Shown: positions 8,627 to 17,210, counted from the stretch's first letter. The stretch: 64,000 bases of DNA from JAVVEZ01 sp032250895 (GCA_032250895.1 JAVVEZ010000001.1:1-64000); one strand, 5' to 3'. Numbers and translations: made by a program. Notes: generated by a model not told the origin, from the sequence alone.

Positions 8627-9268
8627 TTATTCAGAATTTCCCTCGTCACCGGACAGCAGCCGCACAATATCGGCAAGGATTCTTTTTCGATAAATCAGCA
8701 GATGCCAGCGTCTGCCGCCCAGTTGTCGCCACAGCACTGCCGAACGCAGTCCGGCAAACAACAGGGCCCGGACCTTGATGGCAATTAGCGGATCCTGCAG
8801 AAAGGACATTTTTCCTTTGACCTGGATTCGAAAATCGAAAGAGCCCAGCGTGATTTTATACAGGGCTGCCAACTGTTCCAGCACCTGAGGATCCGCACCG
8901 GGGTCAGAGCCGCCATGCTGAGCTGCTATTGTCTTCAGGCCCGTAGCGATGGCCTTGAGCATTGCCGGCTGTGCCGAAATTCTGGGTTCCAGGTACAAGA
9001 GGGAAAACATGTAGCGAATGAGGTCCTGTTGTTTGAAAAAACCCTGCTTGTGGCCAATGAGCTCTTCCAGGACCTGAAGGCCAAGAGTGAGATTGCCGAC
9101 CCGACCGTAAACCTCCTCGGTATATTTGGGATCGATGACAAACAGGCTGTTGATGCAGGGGCTGAAGCGTTGCTGGAGTACGATGCCGTGATGGGCAAGC
9201 TGTTGTACCAGAAAAGCCGCCTGCGCAAGGCCGGCCAGGGCCAGTGTTTGTTGCGTATGCCTGTTCAT
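8627..9268 (-). CDS. hflD: HflD lysogenization regulator family protein
   Basis: 213 residues, identical in length to E. coli HflD, all alpha-helical (NRHTQQTLALAGLAQAAFLVQQLA...). HflD is membrane-associated and in E. coli restricts the phage lambda CII activator; the housekeeping role is unclear. The open frame extends far upstream into mnmA. The ATG at 9268 is preferred because it follows an AGTAGGA ribosome site, lies 7 nt after the mnmA stop and gives the standard N-terminus. The mnmA-hflD-purB order is widely conserved in gammaproteobacteria. Confidence 0.93.
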   Translation of the reverse strand: MNRHTQQTLALAGLAQAAFLVQQLAHHGIVLQQRFSPCINSLFVIDPKYTEEVYGRVGNLTLGLQVLEELIGHKQGFFKQQDLIRYMFSLLYLEPRISAQPAMLKAIATGLKTIAAQHGGSDPGADPQVLEQLAALYKITLGSFDFRIQVKGKMSFLQDPLIAIKVRALLFAGLRSAVLWRQLGGRRWHLLIYRKRILADIVRLLSGDEGNSE

Positions 9269-9275
9269 GATTTTC

Positions 9276-10376
9276 CTACTGGAAATATTGTTCAATAACG
9301 GCACCGCCAAGACAGATGTCCTGTTGGTAAAAGACCACTGACTGACCCGGCGTGACCGCCCGTTGTGGCTGCTCGAAACTGACACTGTAGCCCTGTTCGG
9401 CGGTGCCCGAAAGAAGGCAGTCCTGTTCAGCCTGGCGATAGCGGATCCGGGCCGTGCAGGACAGTGGCAGCTCAGGATGCCGGGCATTGATCCAGTTCAC
9501 CGTACTGGCACCGAGCCGGCTCGAGTAGAGCAGGGGATGTTCATTACCCTGTACCACGACCAGAACATTTCTCTCCATATCTTTCCGGGCCACGTACCAG
9601 GGCGCCTCACTGCGGTCCTTGACTCCGCCGATGCCAAGACCCTGGCGCTGGCCCAGAGTGTGGTACATCAGGCCCGCGTGTTGGCCCAGAACCTTGCCTT
9701 GCGCTGTTTCGATATTGCCGGGCCGGGCCGGGATATAGTGTTGCAGGAAATCCCGGAAACGTCGCTCGCCGATAAAACAGATGCCGGTACTGTCCTTCTT
9801 GTCGTGGGTAACGAAGCCCTGCTGCGCTGCCAGTTCTCTGACCCGGGATTTCTCCAGCTCTCCGACCGGAAAAAGGCTGCGGGCCAACTGGCTTTCATTG
9901 AGGGCGCACAGGAAATAACTCTGGTCCTTGTTGGCGTCCAGGCCCTTCAGCAGAAAAGTGCTGTCCCCGACCTGTTGCTTGCGGACATAATGTCCGGTAG
10001 CAATCAGATCGGCACCCAGTTGAGTGGCATAATCCAGGAAGGCCTTGAATTTTATTTCCCGGTTGCAGAGGATGTCCGGGTTGGGCGTGCGTCCGGCCTC
10101 ATACTCACGCAGAAAATGCTCAAAAACATTATCCCAGTACTCGGCGGCGAAATTGGCGGTATGGAGCCGGATGCCGAGCTTGTCACAGACTGCCGCCGCA
10201 TCGGCCAGATCGGCTTGGGCCGTACAATATTCAGTCCCATCATCCTCGTCCCAGTTCTTCATGAACAGACCTTCCACCTGGTAGCCCTGTTCCAGCAACA
10301 GCAGGGCCGCCACGGAGGAATCGACCCCTCCGGACATGCCGACGATCACCCTGGTATTGCTCTTTGTGTCATTCAC
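9276..10376 (-). CDS. mnmA: tRNA-specific 2-thiouridylase MnmA
   Basis: 366 residues. It installs the 2-thio group on wobble U34 of tRNA-Lys, -Glu and -Gln, taking sulfur from the TusE relay. The PP-loop ATP site GMSGGVDSSVAALLL lies at about residues 13-27, and the two catalytic cysteines are in NPDILCNREIKF and STGICFIGERRF. GQHAGLMYHTLGQRQGLGIGG is the tRNA-contacting region. The C-terminal beta barrel is complete. The start overlaps the end of nudJ by 8 nt, indicating coupling; hflD follows after 7 nt. Confidence 0.97.
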   Translation of the reverse strand: MNDTKSNTRVIVGMSGGVDSSVAALLLLEQGYQVEGLFMKNWDEDDGTEYCTAQADLADAAAVCDKLGIRLHTANFAAEYWDNVFEHFLREYEAGRTPNPDILCNREIKFKAFLDYATQLGADLIATGHYVRKQQVGDSTFLLKGLDANKDQSYFLCALNESQLARSLFPVGELEKSRVRELAAQQGFVTHDKKDSTGICFIGERRFRDFLQHYIPARPGNIETAQGKVLGQHAGLMYHTLGQRQGLGIGGVKDRSEAPWYVARKDMERNVLVVVQGNEHPLLYSSRLGASTVNWINARHPELPLSCTARIRYRQAEQDCLLSGTAEQGYSVSFEQPQRAVTPGQSVVFYQQDICLGGAVIEQYFQ

Positions 10377-10824
10377 GGTGATGAAAAATCAGCTCGAGGG
10401 GATAGCGAATGCCACGCAGATAATCGTCCAGCACCTTGGTCACCACCGGGCTGCGGGCCTTGAAGGTGGGATTGAAGATCTCCTCCGCACTGAGCCAATG
10501 GGCGGCGATGATGCCGACATCCAGGGCGCGTTCCGGCTGCTGATACAAGGTCCGGCCCACGAAGCAATGACGAATATAGGTCTCGCCGTTATTGGGCGCC
10601 TGGTAACAGTACAGGCCCAGAAAGTCACTCAGCTCTATCTGCCAGGCAGTTTCTTCCAGGGTCTCGCGAATAGCAGCCTCAAACAGGGATTCGTTCTCCT
10701 CCAGGTGTCCGGCGGGCTGATTGAATACCGTCAGGCCCTGATCTTCTTCTTCCACCATCAAAAAACGACCGTTATGTTCAACGATGGTGGCAACGGTGCT
10801 GTGGGGATACCAGCTCATGGGCAT
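10369..10824 (-). CDS. nudJ: Nudix hydrolase, NudJ type (phosphatase NudJ)
   Basis: 151 residues. The closest family is E. coli NudJ, which removes phosphate from nucleoside di- and triphosphates and hydroxymethylpyrimidine diphosphate. Shared features are HSTVATIVEHNGRFLMVEE, FNQPAGHLEENESL, the signature SAEEIF and the end RYPLE. The Nudix box runs from GHLEENE to RETLEETAW, so the usual final glycine (EExGU) is alanine here, while the metal-binding RExxEE core is intact. The start at 10824 (or the ATG at 10818) is chosen on family length; a longer open frame into moaC's leader is not credible. nudJ is first in the mnmA operon, overlapping mnmA by 8 nt, and is divergent from moaC. Confidence 0.9.
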   Translation of the reverse strand: MPMSWYPHSTVATIVEHNGRFLMVEEEDQGLTVFNQPAGHLEENESLFEAAIRETLEETAWQIELSDFLGLYCYQAPNNGETYIRHCFVGRTLYQQPERALDVGIIAAHWLSAEEIFNPTFKARSPVVTKVLDDYLRGIRYPLELIFHHRE

Positions 10825-10864
10825 AAAATTCCGAAAAAGCGCAATCCTACCGTATAACGAGTCC

Positions 10865-10893
10865 TTCATAAATCTGAAACTTACAGGGATAAT
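10865..10893 (+). promoter_or_regulatory. Candidate sigma-70 promoter for moaCDE
   Basis: TTCATA (10865-10870) and GATAAT (10888-10893) have a 17-bp spacer. The -10 matches consensus at 5 of 6 positions and the -35 at 4 of 6. It lies 65 bp before the moaC ATG. Confidence 0.45.
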
Positions 10894-10957
10894 GAGAGCC
10901 ACGTCCTTGGCGTGCCCGCATCGAGGGGCCAAACAATACAGGCAGTGTACTTTCATC

Positions 10958-11437
10958 ATGACTAAATTAACGCATCTCGACTCCCGGGGGCAGGCACAGA
11001 TGGTTGATGTCGGCGAAAAAATCGTCACGCAGCGGCAGGCCACGGCAGAAGCCGTGATCAGTCTGCAAGCGGAAACGCTCCGACTGATTCTCAGTGGCGG
11101 CCACAAGAAGGGGGATGTCTTTGCCGTTGCCCGCATCGCCGGAATTCAGGCCGCCAAGAAATGCGCCGATCTGATTCCGCTGTGTCATCCGCTGCAGCTG
11201 AGTTCGGTGAGCGTGGACATCAGCGCCGATGAGAGCAGGAATGAAGTCGTCATTGCCGCCACCTGTAAACTGGCAGGCCGGACCGGTGTCGAAATGGAGG
11301 CACTCACGGCGGCCTCGATAGCGGCATTGACCGTCTATGACATGTGCAAGGCGGTCGATCGCGGCATGGAAATCAGGCATGTCAGACTCTTGGAAAAAGC
11401 CGGTGGCAAATCCGGAACCTGGGTGAGACAGGTATGA
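10958..11437 (+). CDS. moaC: Cyclic pyranopterin monophosphate synthase MoaC
   Basis: 159 residues. MoaC rearranges the MoaA product to cyclic pyranopterin monophosphate, the first stable molybdopterin precursor. The conserved regions ARIAGIQAAKKCADLIPLCHPL and GRTGVEMEALTAASIAALTVYDMCKAVD are present, including the catalytic lysine region. The ATG at 10958 gives MTKLTHLD, the family start; a longer frame from 10784 has no support. It overlaps moaD by 4 nt (ATGA). moaA and moaB/mogA are not in this window. Confidence 0.96.
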   Translation: MTKLTHLDSRGQAQMVDVGEKIVTQRQATAEAVISLQAETLRLILSGGHKKGDVFAVARIAGIQAAKKCADLIPLCHPLQLSSVSVDISADESRNEVVIAATCKLAGRTGVEMEALTAASIAALTVYDMCKAVDRGMEIRHVRLLEKAGGKSGTWVRQV

Positions 11438-11688
11438 TCACTATTCGTTATTTTGCCAGCATCCGGGAAAGTCTGGGCCTGGACCAGCAGCAGATCGAGT
11501 TGCCTGCGAACGTGAGTACGGTGGCCCAACTGGTCCGGCACCTCAGTGGTCTGCACGGTGAATCCTGGGCCAGGGTGCTGCGTGATGGCGCCGTGCTGGT
11601 GGCGCTCAACCAGGAAGTCGTCTCTAAAACCGCTGTCGTTCGTGATCGTGACGAGGTGGCTTTTTTCCCACCGGTGACAGGGGGCTGA
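11434..11688 (+). CDS. moaD: Molybdopterin synthase small (sulfur carrier) subunit MoaD
   Basis: 84 residues, ubiquitin-like, ending in the required diglycine (FFPPVTGG) that is adenylated and thiocarboxylated to carry sulfur for MoaE. The N-terminus MITIRYFASIRESLGL is typical. The ATG overlaps the moaC TGA. moaE begins 2 nt after its stop, as expected for the two subunits of one enzyme. Confidence 0.95.
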   Translation: MITIRYFASIRESLGLDQQQIELPANVSTVAQLVRHLSGLHGESWARVLRDGAVLVALNQEVVSKTAVVRDRDEVAFFPPVTGG

Positions 11689-11690
11689 GA

Positions 11691-12167
11691 GTGAAAATCG
11701 CCGTTCAGCGGGAAGACTTCGACCTTCAGGAGGAAACCGCGGCCCTGCGCAGCAGGAGCCAGGGCATCGGTGCCATTGTCACCTTCAGCGGGCTGGTTCG
11801 CGACTGGCACGGTGACAGTGGTGACAGTAAAGTCGCGTCGTTGTTTCTGGAGCATTATCCTGGCATGACGGAAAAAAGTCTGCGTGCCATCGCCACTGAA
11901 GCAGAAGAACGCTGGCCTGTGCTCGATGGCACGATTATCCACCGGATCGGGGAACTGGCTGCCGGTGAGCAGATTGTCCTGGTGGCTGTCTGCAGCGCTC
12001 ATCGTCAGGCCGCTTTTGCCGCCTGTGAGTTCATCATGGATTATCTCAAGACCCGCGCCCCGTTCTGGAAAAAAACCAGGGATGAGCGGGGAGAGCACTG
12101 GGTGGATGCCCGGGAATCCGATGTTTCTGCGCTGGACAAATGGAAAATCCAAGGAAGCGCTGAGTAG
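11691..12167 (+). CDS. moaE: Molybdopterin synthase catalytic subunit MoaE
   Basis: 158 residues with a GTG start two bases after moaD. MoaE transfers two sulfurs from MoaD thiocarboxylate to cyclic pyranopterin monophosphate. Signature stretches are GAIVTFSGLVRDWHGD, LEHYPGMTEKSL, HRIGELAAGEQIVLVAV and the lysine-rich catalytic segment FIMDYLKTRAPFWKKT. It is complete and ends just before the convergent rluE gene (25 bp apart). Confidence 0.95.
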   Translation: MKIAVQREDFDLQEETAALRSRSQGIGAIVTFSGLVRDWHGDSGDSKVASLFLEHYPGMTEKSLRAIATEAEERWPVLDGTIIHRIGELAAGEQIVLVAVCSAHRQAAFAACEFIMDYLKTRAPFWKKTRDERGEHWVDARESDVSALDKWKIQGSAE

Positions 12168-12191
12168 CTCGGGATTGCCCTGCGGTGGCTA

Positions 12192-12731
12192 TCACAATGT
12201 GATCACGCGAGATTCGCCGGGCAGCAGCCCAGCCACGGACCAGGCGCCGATGCGTTGGCGAATCAGCCGCAATGTGGGAAAGCCGGTGGCAGCGGTCATG
12301 CGTCGAACCTGGCGGTTGCGCCCCTCCCGGATACTGAGTTCCAGCCAGGAGACCGGGATATTTCTGCGTTCTCTGATCGCAGGCTGACGTTCCCATACGC
12401 TGGGTGCCGGAATTGCCCGGGCCTGGGCCGGTAGTGTCAGGCCATCCTTGAGCTGAATGCCCTGTCGCAACTGCCTGAGTGCGTCCTCGGTGATCAGGCC
12501 CTCTACCTGTACCCAGTAGGTTTTGCGCAGTTTGTGACGAGGATTGCTGATCTCTTGCTGGAGGCTGCCGTCATCGGTGAGCAGCAGCAGACCTTCTGAA
12601 TCACGGTCGAGACGCCCGGCGGCATAGACATTTTTCATCTTGATAAAGTCCGCGAGGGTGGCTCTTCCGGCATTGTCGGTAAACTGGCAGAGAACGTTGA
12701 AAGGCTTATTGAAAAGAACGAGACAGGACAT
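12192..12731 (-). CDS. rluE: 23S rRNA pseudouridine(2457) synthase RluE
   Basis: 179 residues, an RsuA/RluB/E/F-family pseudouridine synthase without an S4 domain, which points to RluE. The catalytic motif AGRLDRDSEGLLLLT carries the active-site Asp at about residue 42. The RNA-binding motif EGRNRQVRRM and the end TLRLIRQRIGAWSVAGLLPGE are also typical. It is somewhat shorter than the E. coli protein, mainly at the N-terminus, where it begins MSCLVLFNKPFNVLCQF. In E. coli rluE is likewise next to nudJ-mnmA; here moaCDE is inserted between them. Confidence 0.9.
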   Translation of the reverse strand: MSCLVLFNKPFNVLCQFTDNAGRATLADFIKMKNVYAAGRLDRDSEGLLLLTDDGSLQQEISNPRHKLRKTYWVQVEGLITEDALRQLRQGIQLKDGLTLPAQARAIPAPSVWERQPAIRERRNIPVSWLELSIREGRNRQVRRMTAATGFPTLRLIRQRIGAWSVAGLLPGESRVITL

Positions 12732-12825
12732 GGGACTGGACTAACGGGAGTTGGCACGTATCGATGAATGCAGGACTTTGAAGCTGACTGCGGGGAGGAC
12801 AAACCAGGGCTGTTTCCAGCGCCCT

Positions 12826-13065
12826 TCAGTCTTCTCCGGGTTCAGCCTTACGTTCCGTGCTGCTGATGGGAACAATATTGGTGGCATGGAGCCCCTTGGG
12901 TCCCTTCATGACCTCGAAGGAGACGGCCTGTCCAGCCTTGAGCGTTTTATAACCATCCATGGTGATGACAGAGTAGTGTGCAAAGAGATCGTCACCACCG
13001 TCATCAGGAAGAATGAAGCCAAAACCCTTGGCATTATTGAACCATTTGACTTGACCTGTACTCAT
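12826..13065 (-). CDS. cspD: Cold-shock-domain protein CspD
   Basis: 79 residues with a single cold-shock domain: RNP1 as NNAKGFGFI and RNP2 as DLFAHYSVI, followed by the CspD-specific MDGYKTLKAGQAVSFEV and KGLHATNIVPI. CspD of E. coli binds single-stranded DNA and inhibits replication in stationary phase. The ATG at 13065 follows an AAGGAT site; an upstream ATG at 13140 would add 25 non-family residues. It is divergent from clpS, the conserved cspD/clpSA arrangement. Confidence 0.93.
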   Translation of the reverse strand: MSTGQVKWFNNAKGFGFILPDDGGDDLFAHYSVITMDGYKTLKAGQAVSFEVMKGPKGLHATNIVPISSTERKAEPGED

Positions 13066-13387
13066 ATCCTTATAACTCCACTGCTGAAATCGGCTTAGAA
13101 GAATGCGGTCATTTCTTATACAATCAAGTGGCAAAAACATATAGACCCTTTTATAAAAGTTGTCAAATATATTTTTGCGGGAACATGCTTGAAAAAACCA
13201 GAAAACTCACAACATATGGATGAATATTGACAGACACTGCCTGCAGACAGCTGCGAAAGCAGTAGGGATATCCCGGATGCTTTGTTTCTTGTGGCAGGCA
13301 TCGATGCAAACAAATTCATGGTATAGTTTTTTCGGAAAACGCGGTCCTGAAAGCGACCGGAATCATATTTTGATCTGAGAGTTCACG
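13066..13387. other. Divergent cspD/clpS intergenic region
   Basis: 322 bp without a gene. It is AT-rich next to cspD, where the cspD promoter and leader should lie, and carries the clpS promoter at its right end. I see no tRNA or conserved RNA here; in E. coli serW lies near clpA-infA, but no tRNA is visible in this window's equivalent position. Confidence 0.6.
13319..13327 (+). promoter_or_regulatory. Extended -10 promoter element for clpS
   Basis: TGGTATAGT is an extended -10 (TGn plus TATAGT) 60 bp before the clpS start, with no convincing -35 at 16-18 bp, as expected for an extended -10 promoter. Confidence 0.4.
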
Positions 13388-13756
13388 ATGTTGATGTTGA
13401 TACCTGTCCAGCCGGTGACTGTTGCCATGGCTGAGATTCCTGGTAATGGTGAAGGCGGTGATTCAGCGGGAGTTCTCGCCCCAGAGAAAGTCAGGTTAAA
13501 ACCGCCCTCCCTGTACCGTGTGGTGCTGCTCAATGACGATTACACTCCGATGGAGTTCGTCGTGGAAGTGCTGCGCCGGTTTTTCGGTATGAATGCGGAA
13601 ACGGCAACCCGTGTCATGCTGAAGGTCCACACGGAAGGCAAGGGCGTATGCGGCGTTTTTTCCAAGGATGTCGCGGAGACCAAGGCGCTGCAGGTAAATG
13701 ACTATGCCCGAGAGTGTCAGCATCCGCTGCTCAGCGATGTTGAGGTGGATGAATGA
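13388..13756 (+). CDS. clpS: ATP-dependent Clp protease adaptor ClpS
   Basis: 122 residues: a flexible N-terminal tail (about 1-38) and the folded ClpS core. ClpS delivers N-degron substrates (N-terminal Leu, Phe, Tyr, Trp) to ClpAP. The core motif YRVVLLNDDYTPMEFVVEVL supplies the conserved Asn-Asp pair that reads the substrate alpha-amino group, and MLKVHTEGKGVCG carries the conserved histidine and ClpA contacts. The start at 13388 is used; the in-frame ATG at 13427 (MAEIPGNG) is an alternative with no better ribosome site. clpA follows 85 bp downstream. Confidence 0.95.
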   Translation: MLMLIPVQPVTVAMAEIPGNGEGGDSAGVLAPEKVRLKPPSLYRVVLLNDDYTPMEFVVEVLRRFFGMNAETATRVMLKVHTEGKGVCGVFSKDVAETKALQVNDYARECQHPLLSDVEVDE

Positions 13757-13841
13757 GCGGGAGTGCTGATATATCCGGTCTGTCTTGCCTGAACCTTGCG
13801 AAATTTGAAATTGTCATACCCACTGAGATGGTCAAATCATC

Positions 13842-16124
13842 ATGTTGAGCAAAGATCTAGAGAATACCCTGAGCCGCGCCTTCAAGGATGCCAAAAACAA
13901 GCGTCACGAGTTTCTGACGGTTGAGCACCTGCTGCTGGCCTTGCTGGATAATGCCTCTGCGAAAGAGGTACTCATTGCCTGCAATGTGAACATTGAAGCG
14001 CTGCGTTATGAGTTGATCAATTTCGTCGATTCCACGACGCCGGTCATCGTTGATCACGACCTTGGCTCGGATACCCAGGCTACTCTGGGCTTCCAGCGGG
14101 TTCTGCAGCGCGCCGTTTTTCATGTGCAGTCTTCCGGGAAACGGGAGGTCACGGGTGCCAATGTCCTGGTGGCGATTTTCAGCGAACAGGAAAGTCAGGC
14201 CGTGTTTTTCCTGACCAAGCAGGATGTGGCCCGCATCGATGTGGTGAACTACATTACCCATGGCACACCCAGGGTTCCGGGGCAGCGGGATGAGGAGGGC
14301 GCGCCGGAGCAGAGCGGCGAATCCGCCGGCGCCGGAGAAGCGCCGGTCAAGCCGCTGGAAGCCTTTGCCACCAATCTCAATGCCGAAGCCATGGCGGGGC
14401 GCATCGATCCCCTGATCGGGCGCGACAAGGAAATTACCCGGGTCATTCAGGTCCTGTCGCGCCGTCGCAAGAACAATCCCCTGTTCGTGGGAGAGTCCGG
14501 GGTGGGTAAAACCGCCATTGCCGAAGGCCTTGCCAAGCAGATCGTGGATGGCAACGTGCCGGATATCCTGACCGACAGTGTCATCTACTCGCTGGACATG
14601 GGCGCCCTGCTGGCGGGCACCAAGTACCGTGGTGATTTTGAAAAACGCTTCAAGACCTTGCTGGCGGATATCGGCAAGCAGCCCAAGGCGATTCTCTTTA
14701 TCGATGAAATCCATACCATCATTGGTGCCGGAGCGGCATCAGGCGGTGTCATGGATGCATCCAATCTGCTCAAGCCAATTCTGACCTCGGGGAATTTGCG
14801 CTGTATGGGTTCCACCACCTATCAGGAGTATCGCGGTATTTTCGAGAAGGACAGGGCCTTGTCACGTCGCTTTCAGAAAATTGATATCGAAGAACCCGAT
14901 GTGGAAACCACCTACCAGATTCTCAGGGGGCTCAAGTCCCGCTATGAGGAGTATCATGATCTGCGTTATACCGACAAGGCACTGAGAGCGGCATCGGAAC
15001 TGGCCAGCCGCTATATCAATGACCGCTTCATGCCGGACAAGGCCATCGATGTGATCGATGAGGCCGGAGCCTATCAGCGTCTGCAAACGGCCGGCAAGCG
15101 CAAGAAAGTGATTCAGGTCAGTGACGTGGAGAGGGTGGTATCCCAGATTGCCCGGATTCCGCCCAAGAATGTGTCGGCTTCGGACAAGTCCCTGCTCAAG
15201 GACCTGGAGAAAAATCTCAAGATGGTGGTTTTTGGCCAGGATCCTGCCATTGACGCCCTGTCTGCATCCATCAAGTTATCCAGGGCGGGCCTCAAGGAAG
15301 GCGAAAAACCCATCGGTTCCTACCTGTTTTCCGGCCCCACCGGCGTGGGTAAAACCGAGGTCAGTCGCCAGTTGGCGAAAATACTGGGTGTGGAGCTGCT
15401 GCGCTTTGATATGTCGGAGTATATGGAGCGCCACACCGTTTCCCGGCTGATTGGCGCACCGCCGGGTTATATTGGTTTTGACCAGGGCGGCCTGCTCACC
15501 GAAGCGATTGCCAAAAATCCCCACTGTGTGCTGTTGCTCGATGAAATCGAAAAGGCCCACCCGGATGTCTTCAACCTGCTGTTGCAGGTCATGGATCACG
15601 GAACCCTGACAGACAACAATGGCCGCAGGGCCGACTTCCGGAACGTGGTGCTGATCATGACGACCAACGCCGGCGCCCAGGAAATGAGCCGGGCATCGAT
15701 CGGCTTTGCCTATCAGGATCATGCCTCCGATGGTATGGAAGTTCTCAAGCGGATGTTCACACCCGAGTTCCGCAACCGCCTGGATGCCATCATTCAGTTC
15801 CAGCCTCTGGATACCGAGGTGATCAGGACAGTGGTCGACAAGTTCATGGTGGAACTGCAGGTGCAGCTGGATGACAAGAATGTCGCCATCCATGTCGATG
15901 ATGCCGCGGTAGACTGGTTCGTTGCCCACGGTTATGACAAGGCCATGGGTGCCAGGCCCATGCTGCGTCTGATTCAAAACAAGATCAAGAAGCCATTGGC
16001 CGAGGATATTCTGTTTGGCAAGCTGACCGGCGGCGGCAATGTCGAAGTCGGTGTCCAGGACGATGACATCAAGCTTGTCATCAGCCCGGTAAAGAGACGC
16101 AGCAGGGAAGATGCCGACGTCTGA
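13842..16124 (+). CDS. clpA: ATP-dependent Clp protease ATPase subunit ClpA
   Basis: 760 residues, full length. The N-domain that binds ClpS spans about 1-140. AAA+ module 1 has Walker A GESGVGKTA (about 215-223) and Walker B ILFIDEIHTIIGAG. Module 2 has Walker A GPTGVGKTE (about 497-505) and Walker B VLLLDEIEKAHPDVF. The IGL-type ClpP-docking loop is expected near RASIGFAYQ. ClpA unfolds substrates for ClpP. It lies downstream of clpS in the same direction and is convergent with infA. Confidence 0.97.
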   Translation: MLSKDLENTLSRAFKDAKNKRHEFLTVEHLLLALLDNASAKEVLIACNVNIEALRYELINFVDSTTPVIVDHDLGSDTQATLGFQRVLQRAVFHVQSSGKREVTGANVLVAIFSEQESQAVFFLTKQDVARIDVVNYITHGTPRVPGQRDEEGAPEQSGESAGAGEAPVKPLEAFATNLNAEAMAGRIDPLIGRDKEITRVIQVLSRRRKNNPLFVGESGVGKTAIAEGLAKQIVDGNVPDILTDSVIYSLDMGALLAGTKYRGDFEKRFKTLLADIGKQPKAILFIDEIHTIIGAGAASGGVMDASNLLKPILTSGNLRCMGSTTYQEYRGIFEKDRALSRRFQKIDIEEPDVETTYQILRGLKSRYEEYHDLRYTDKALRAASELASRYINDRFMPDKAIDVIDEAGAYQRLQTAGKRKKVIQVSDVERVVSQIARIPPKNVSASDKSLLKDLEKNLKMVVFGQDPAIDALSASIKLSRAGLKEGEKPIGSYLFSGPTGVGKTEVSRQLAKILGVELLRFDMSEYMERHTVSRLIGAPPGYIGFDQGGLLTEAIAKNPHCVLLLDEIEKAHPDVFNLLLQVMDHGTLTDNNGRRADFRNVVLIMTTNAGAQEMSRASIGFAYQDHASDGMEVLKRMFTPEFRNRLDAIIQFQPLDTEVIRTVVDKFMVELQVQLDDKNVAIHVDDAAVDWFVAHGYDKAMGARPMLRLIQNKIKKPLAEDILFGKLTGGGNVEVGVQDDDIKLVISPVKRRSREDADV

Positions 16125-16145
16125 CGGGAAGAGGGCGGGGAATGC

Positions 16146-16364
16146 CTATCTGGCGCGGTAAGTGATACGGCCCTTGCTCAGGTCATAGGGCGTGAGTTCG
16201 ACCTTGACCTTGTCGCCGGTCAGAATGCGGATGTAGTTTTTACGCATTTTGCCGGAGATATGGGCGGTGACAATGTGGCCATTTTCGAGTTTTACCCGAA
16301 ACATGGTGTTGGGGAGGGTGTCAATGACCTCGCCCTCCATTTCTATCTGGTCTTCTTTGGACAT
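16146..16364 (-). CDS. infA: Translation initiation factor IF-1
   Basis: 72 residues, the exact family length. It is an S1/OB-fold protein starting MSKEDQIEMEGEVIDTLPN and containing FRVKLENGHIVTAHISGKMRKNYIRIL and the end PYDLSKGRITYR. IF-1 sits in the ribosomal A site during initiation. A GGAAA site precedes the ATG. It is convergent with clpA and separated from the upstream bpt by a terminator, so it is transcribed alone. Confidence 0.98.
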   Translation of the reverse strand: MSKEDQIEMEGEVIDTLPNTMFRVKLENGHIVTAHISGKMRKNYIRILTGDKVKVELTPYDLSKGRITYRAR

Positions 16365-16414
16365 TCAGTCTGTTTCCTGCCGGGGTGGAAAATACCTGTA
16401 CTAGTCAGGGATAT

Positions 16415-16441
16415 AAAAAAACCGCCATCATGCCGGTTTTT
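16415..16441 (-). terminator. Rho-independent terminator after bpt
   Basis: On the minus strand the stem AACCG...CGGTT is followed by a T-run, downstream of bpt (ends 16503) and upstream of infA. The loop is about 9 nt, and A/T tracts flank both sides. Confidence 0.7.
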
Positions 16442-16502
16442 GGAAGCGATGCATTTTGCCTGAATTTATCCGGATTAGCAAAATCTCAGTAGCGACAGCC
16501 CA

Positions 16503-17210
16503 TCAGTTCACCCGTACCCAGTGATTTCTGACCCGCATCTCCAGAGGGCGGTACTGTGTTTTGTAATTCATCTTGTCGCAGTCCTTGATCCAGTAACCCA
16601 GATACAGATAGGGCAGTCCGGCGCGGCGTGCTTCTTCAATTTGCCAGAGAATGGCGTAGCTGCCCAGTGAGCGGTGGGTGGCCGTCACATCATAGAAGGT
16701 GTAAATGGCAGAGAGGGCATTGTCCAGGAGGTCATTGACCAGAACTGCCAGCAGCTTTTCCCCCTGTCTGATGGCATAAAAGCGGGTGCTTTCACAGGTG
16801 TTGGCGAGAAAGGATTCATACTGCTCCCAGGTGGCCGGGTACATGTCACCATCCCGGTGCCGGGTATTGATATAGCTGGCATACAGGGTGTAAAACTCGC
16901 TGTTTCTTATCGAGTTGACAGAACAGATATTCAGATCGGCATTTTTCTTGAGGATACGGCGAAAGCGCTTGTTGGGACTGAAGTCTGCGACCACCACCCG
17001 GCAGGGGATGCAGTGCTGGCAATGATCACATTGGGGACGGTACATGTGCGAGCCGCTGCGACGAAAACCGATTTCCGAGAGGTGGGTATACAGTTCTGAT
17101 GAAATCTCGTATTCCGGATCGATGAACAGGGTCCTGGCCTTGCGTTCAGGCAGGTAGCTGCAAGGGTGGCTCTGGGTAGTGAATAAGCGAATGTCTTTCA
17201 GCGCAGTCAT
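16503..17210 (-). CDS. bpt: Aspartate/glutamate leucyltransferase Bpt (bacterial ATE homologue)
   Basis: 235 residues. Bpt adds Leu to proteins with N-terminal Asp or Glu, turning secondary into primary N-degrons for ClpS. Seen are the N-terminal cysteine cluster QCDHCQHCIPCRVVVADF (about residues 60-77), shared with eukaryotic ATE1, and the acyltransferase-like C-terminal half with YLYLGYWIKDCDKMNYKTQYRPLE. Its ATG directly abuts the aat stop, so the two aminoacyl-transferases form one operon. clpS and clpA lie 3 kb away on the other strand. Confidence 0.95.
   Translation of the reverse strand: MTALKDIRLFTTQSHPCSYLPERKARTLFIDPEYEISSELYTHLSEIGFRRSGSHMYRPQCDHCQHCIPCRVVVADFSPNKRFRRILKKNADLNICSVNSIRNSEFYTLYASYINTRHRDGDMYPATWEQYESFLANTCESTRFYAIRQGEKLLAVLVNDLLDNALSAIYTFYDVTATHRSLGSYAILWQIEEARRAGLPYLYLGYWIKDCDKMNYKTQYRPLEMRVRNHWVRVN

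Noticed and set aside
10825..10957. Possible molybdenum-cofactor riboswitch before moaC
   Set aside because: Only 133 bp, with a weak TTGG/CCAA hairpin; the conserved architecture of the Moco RNA could not be recognised.
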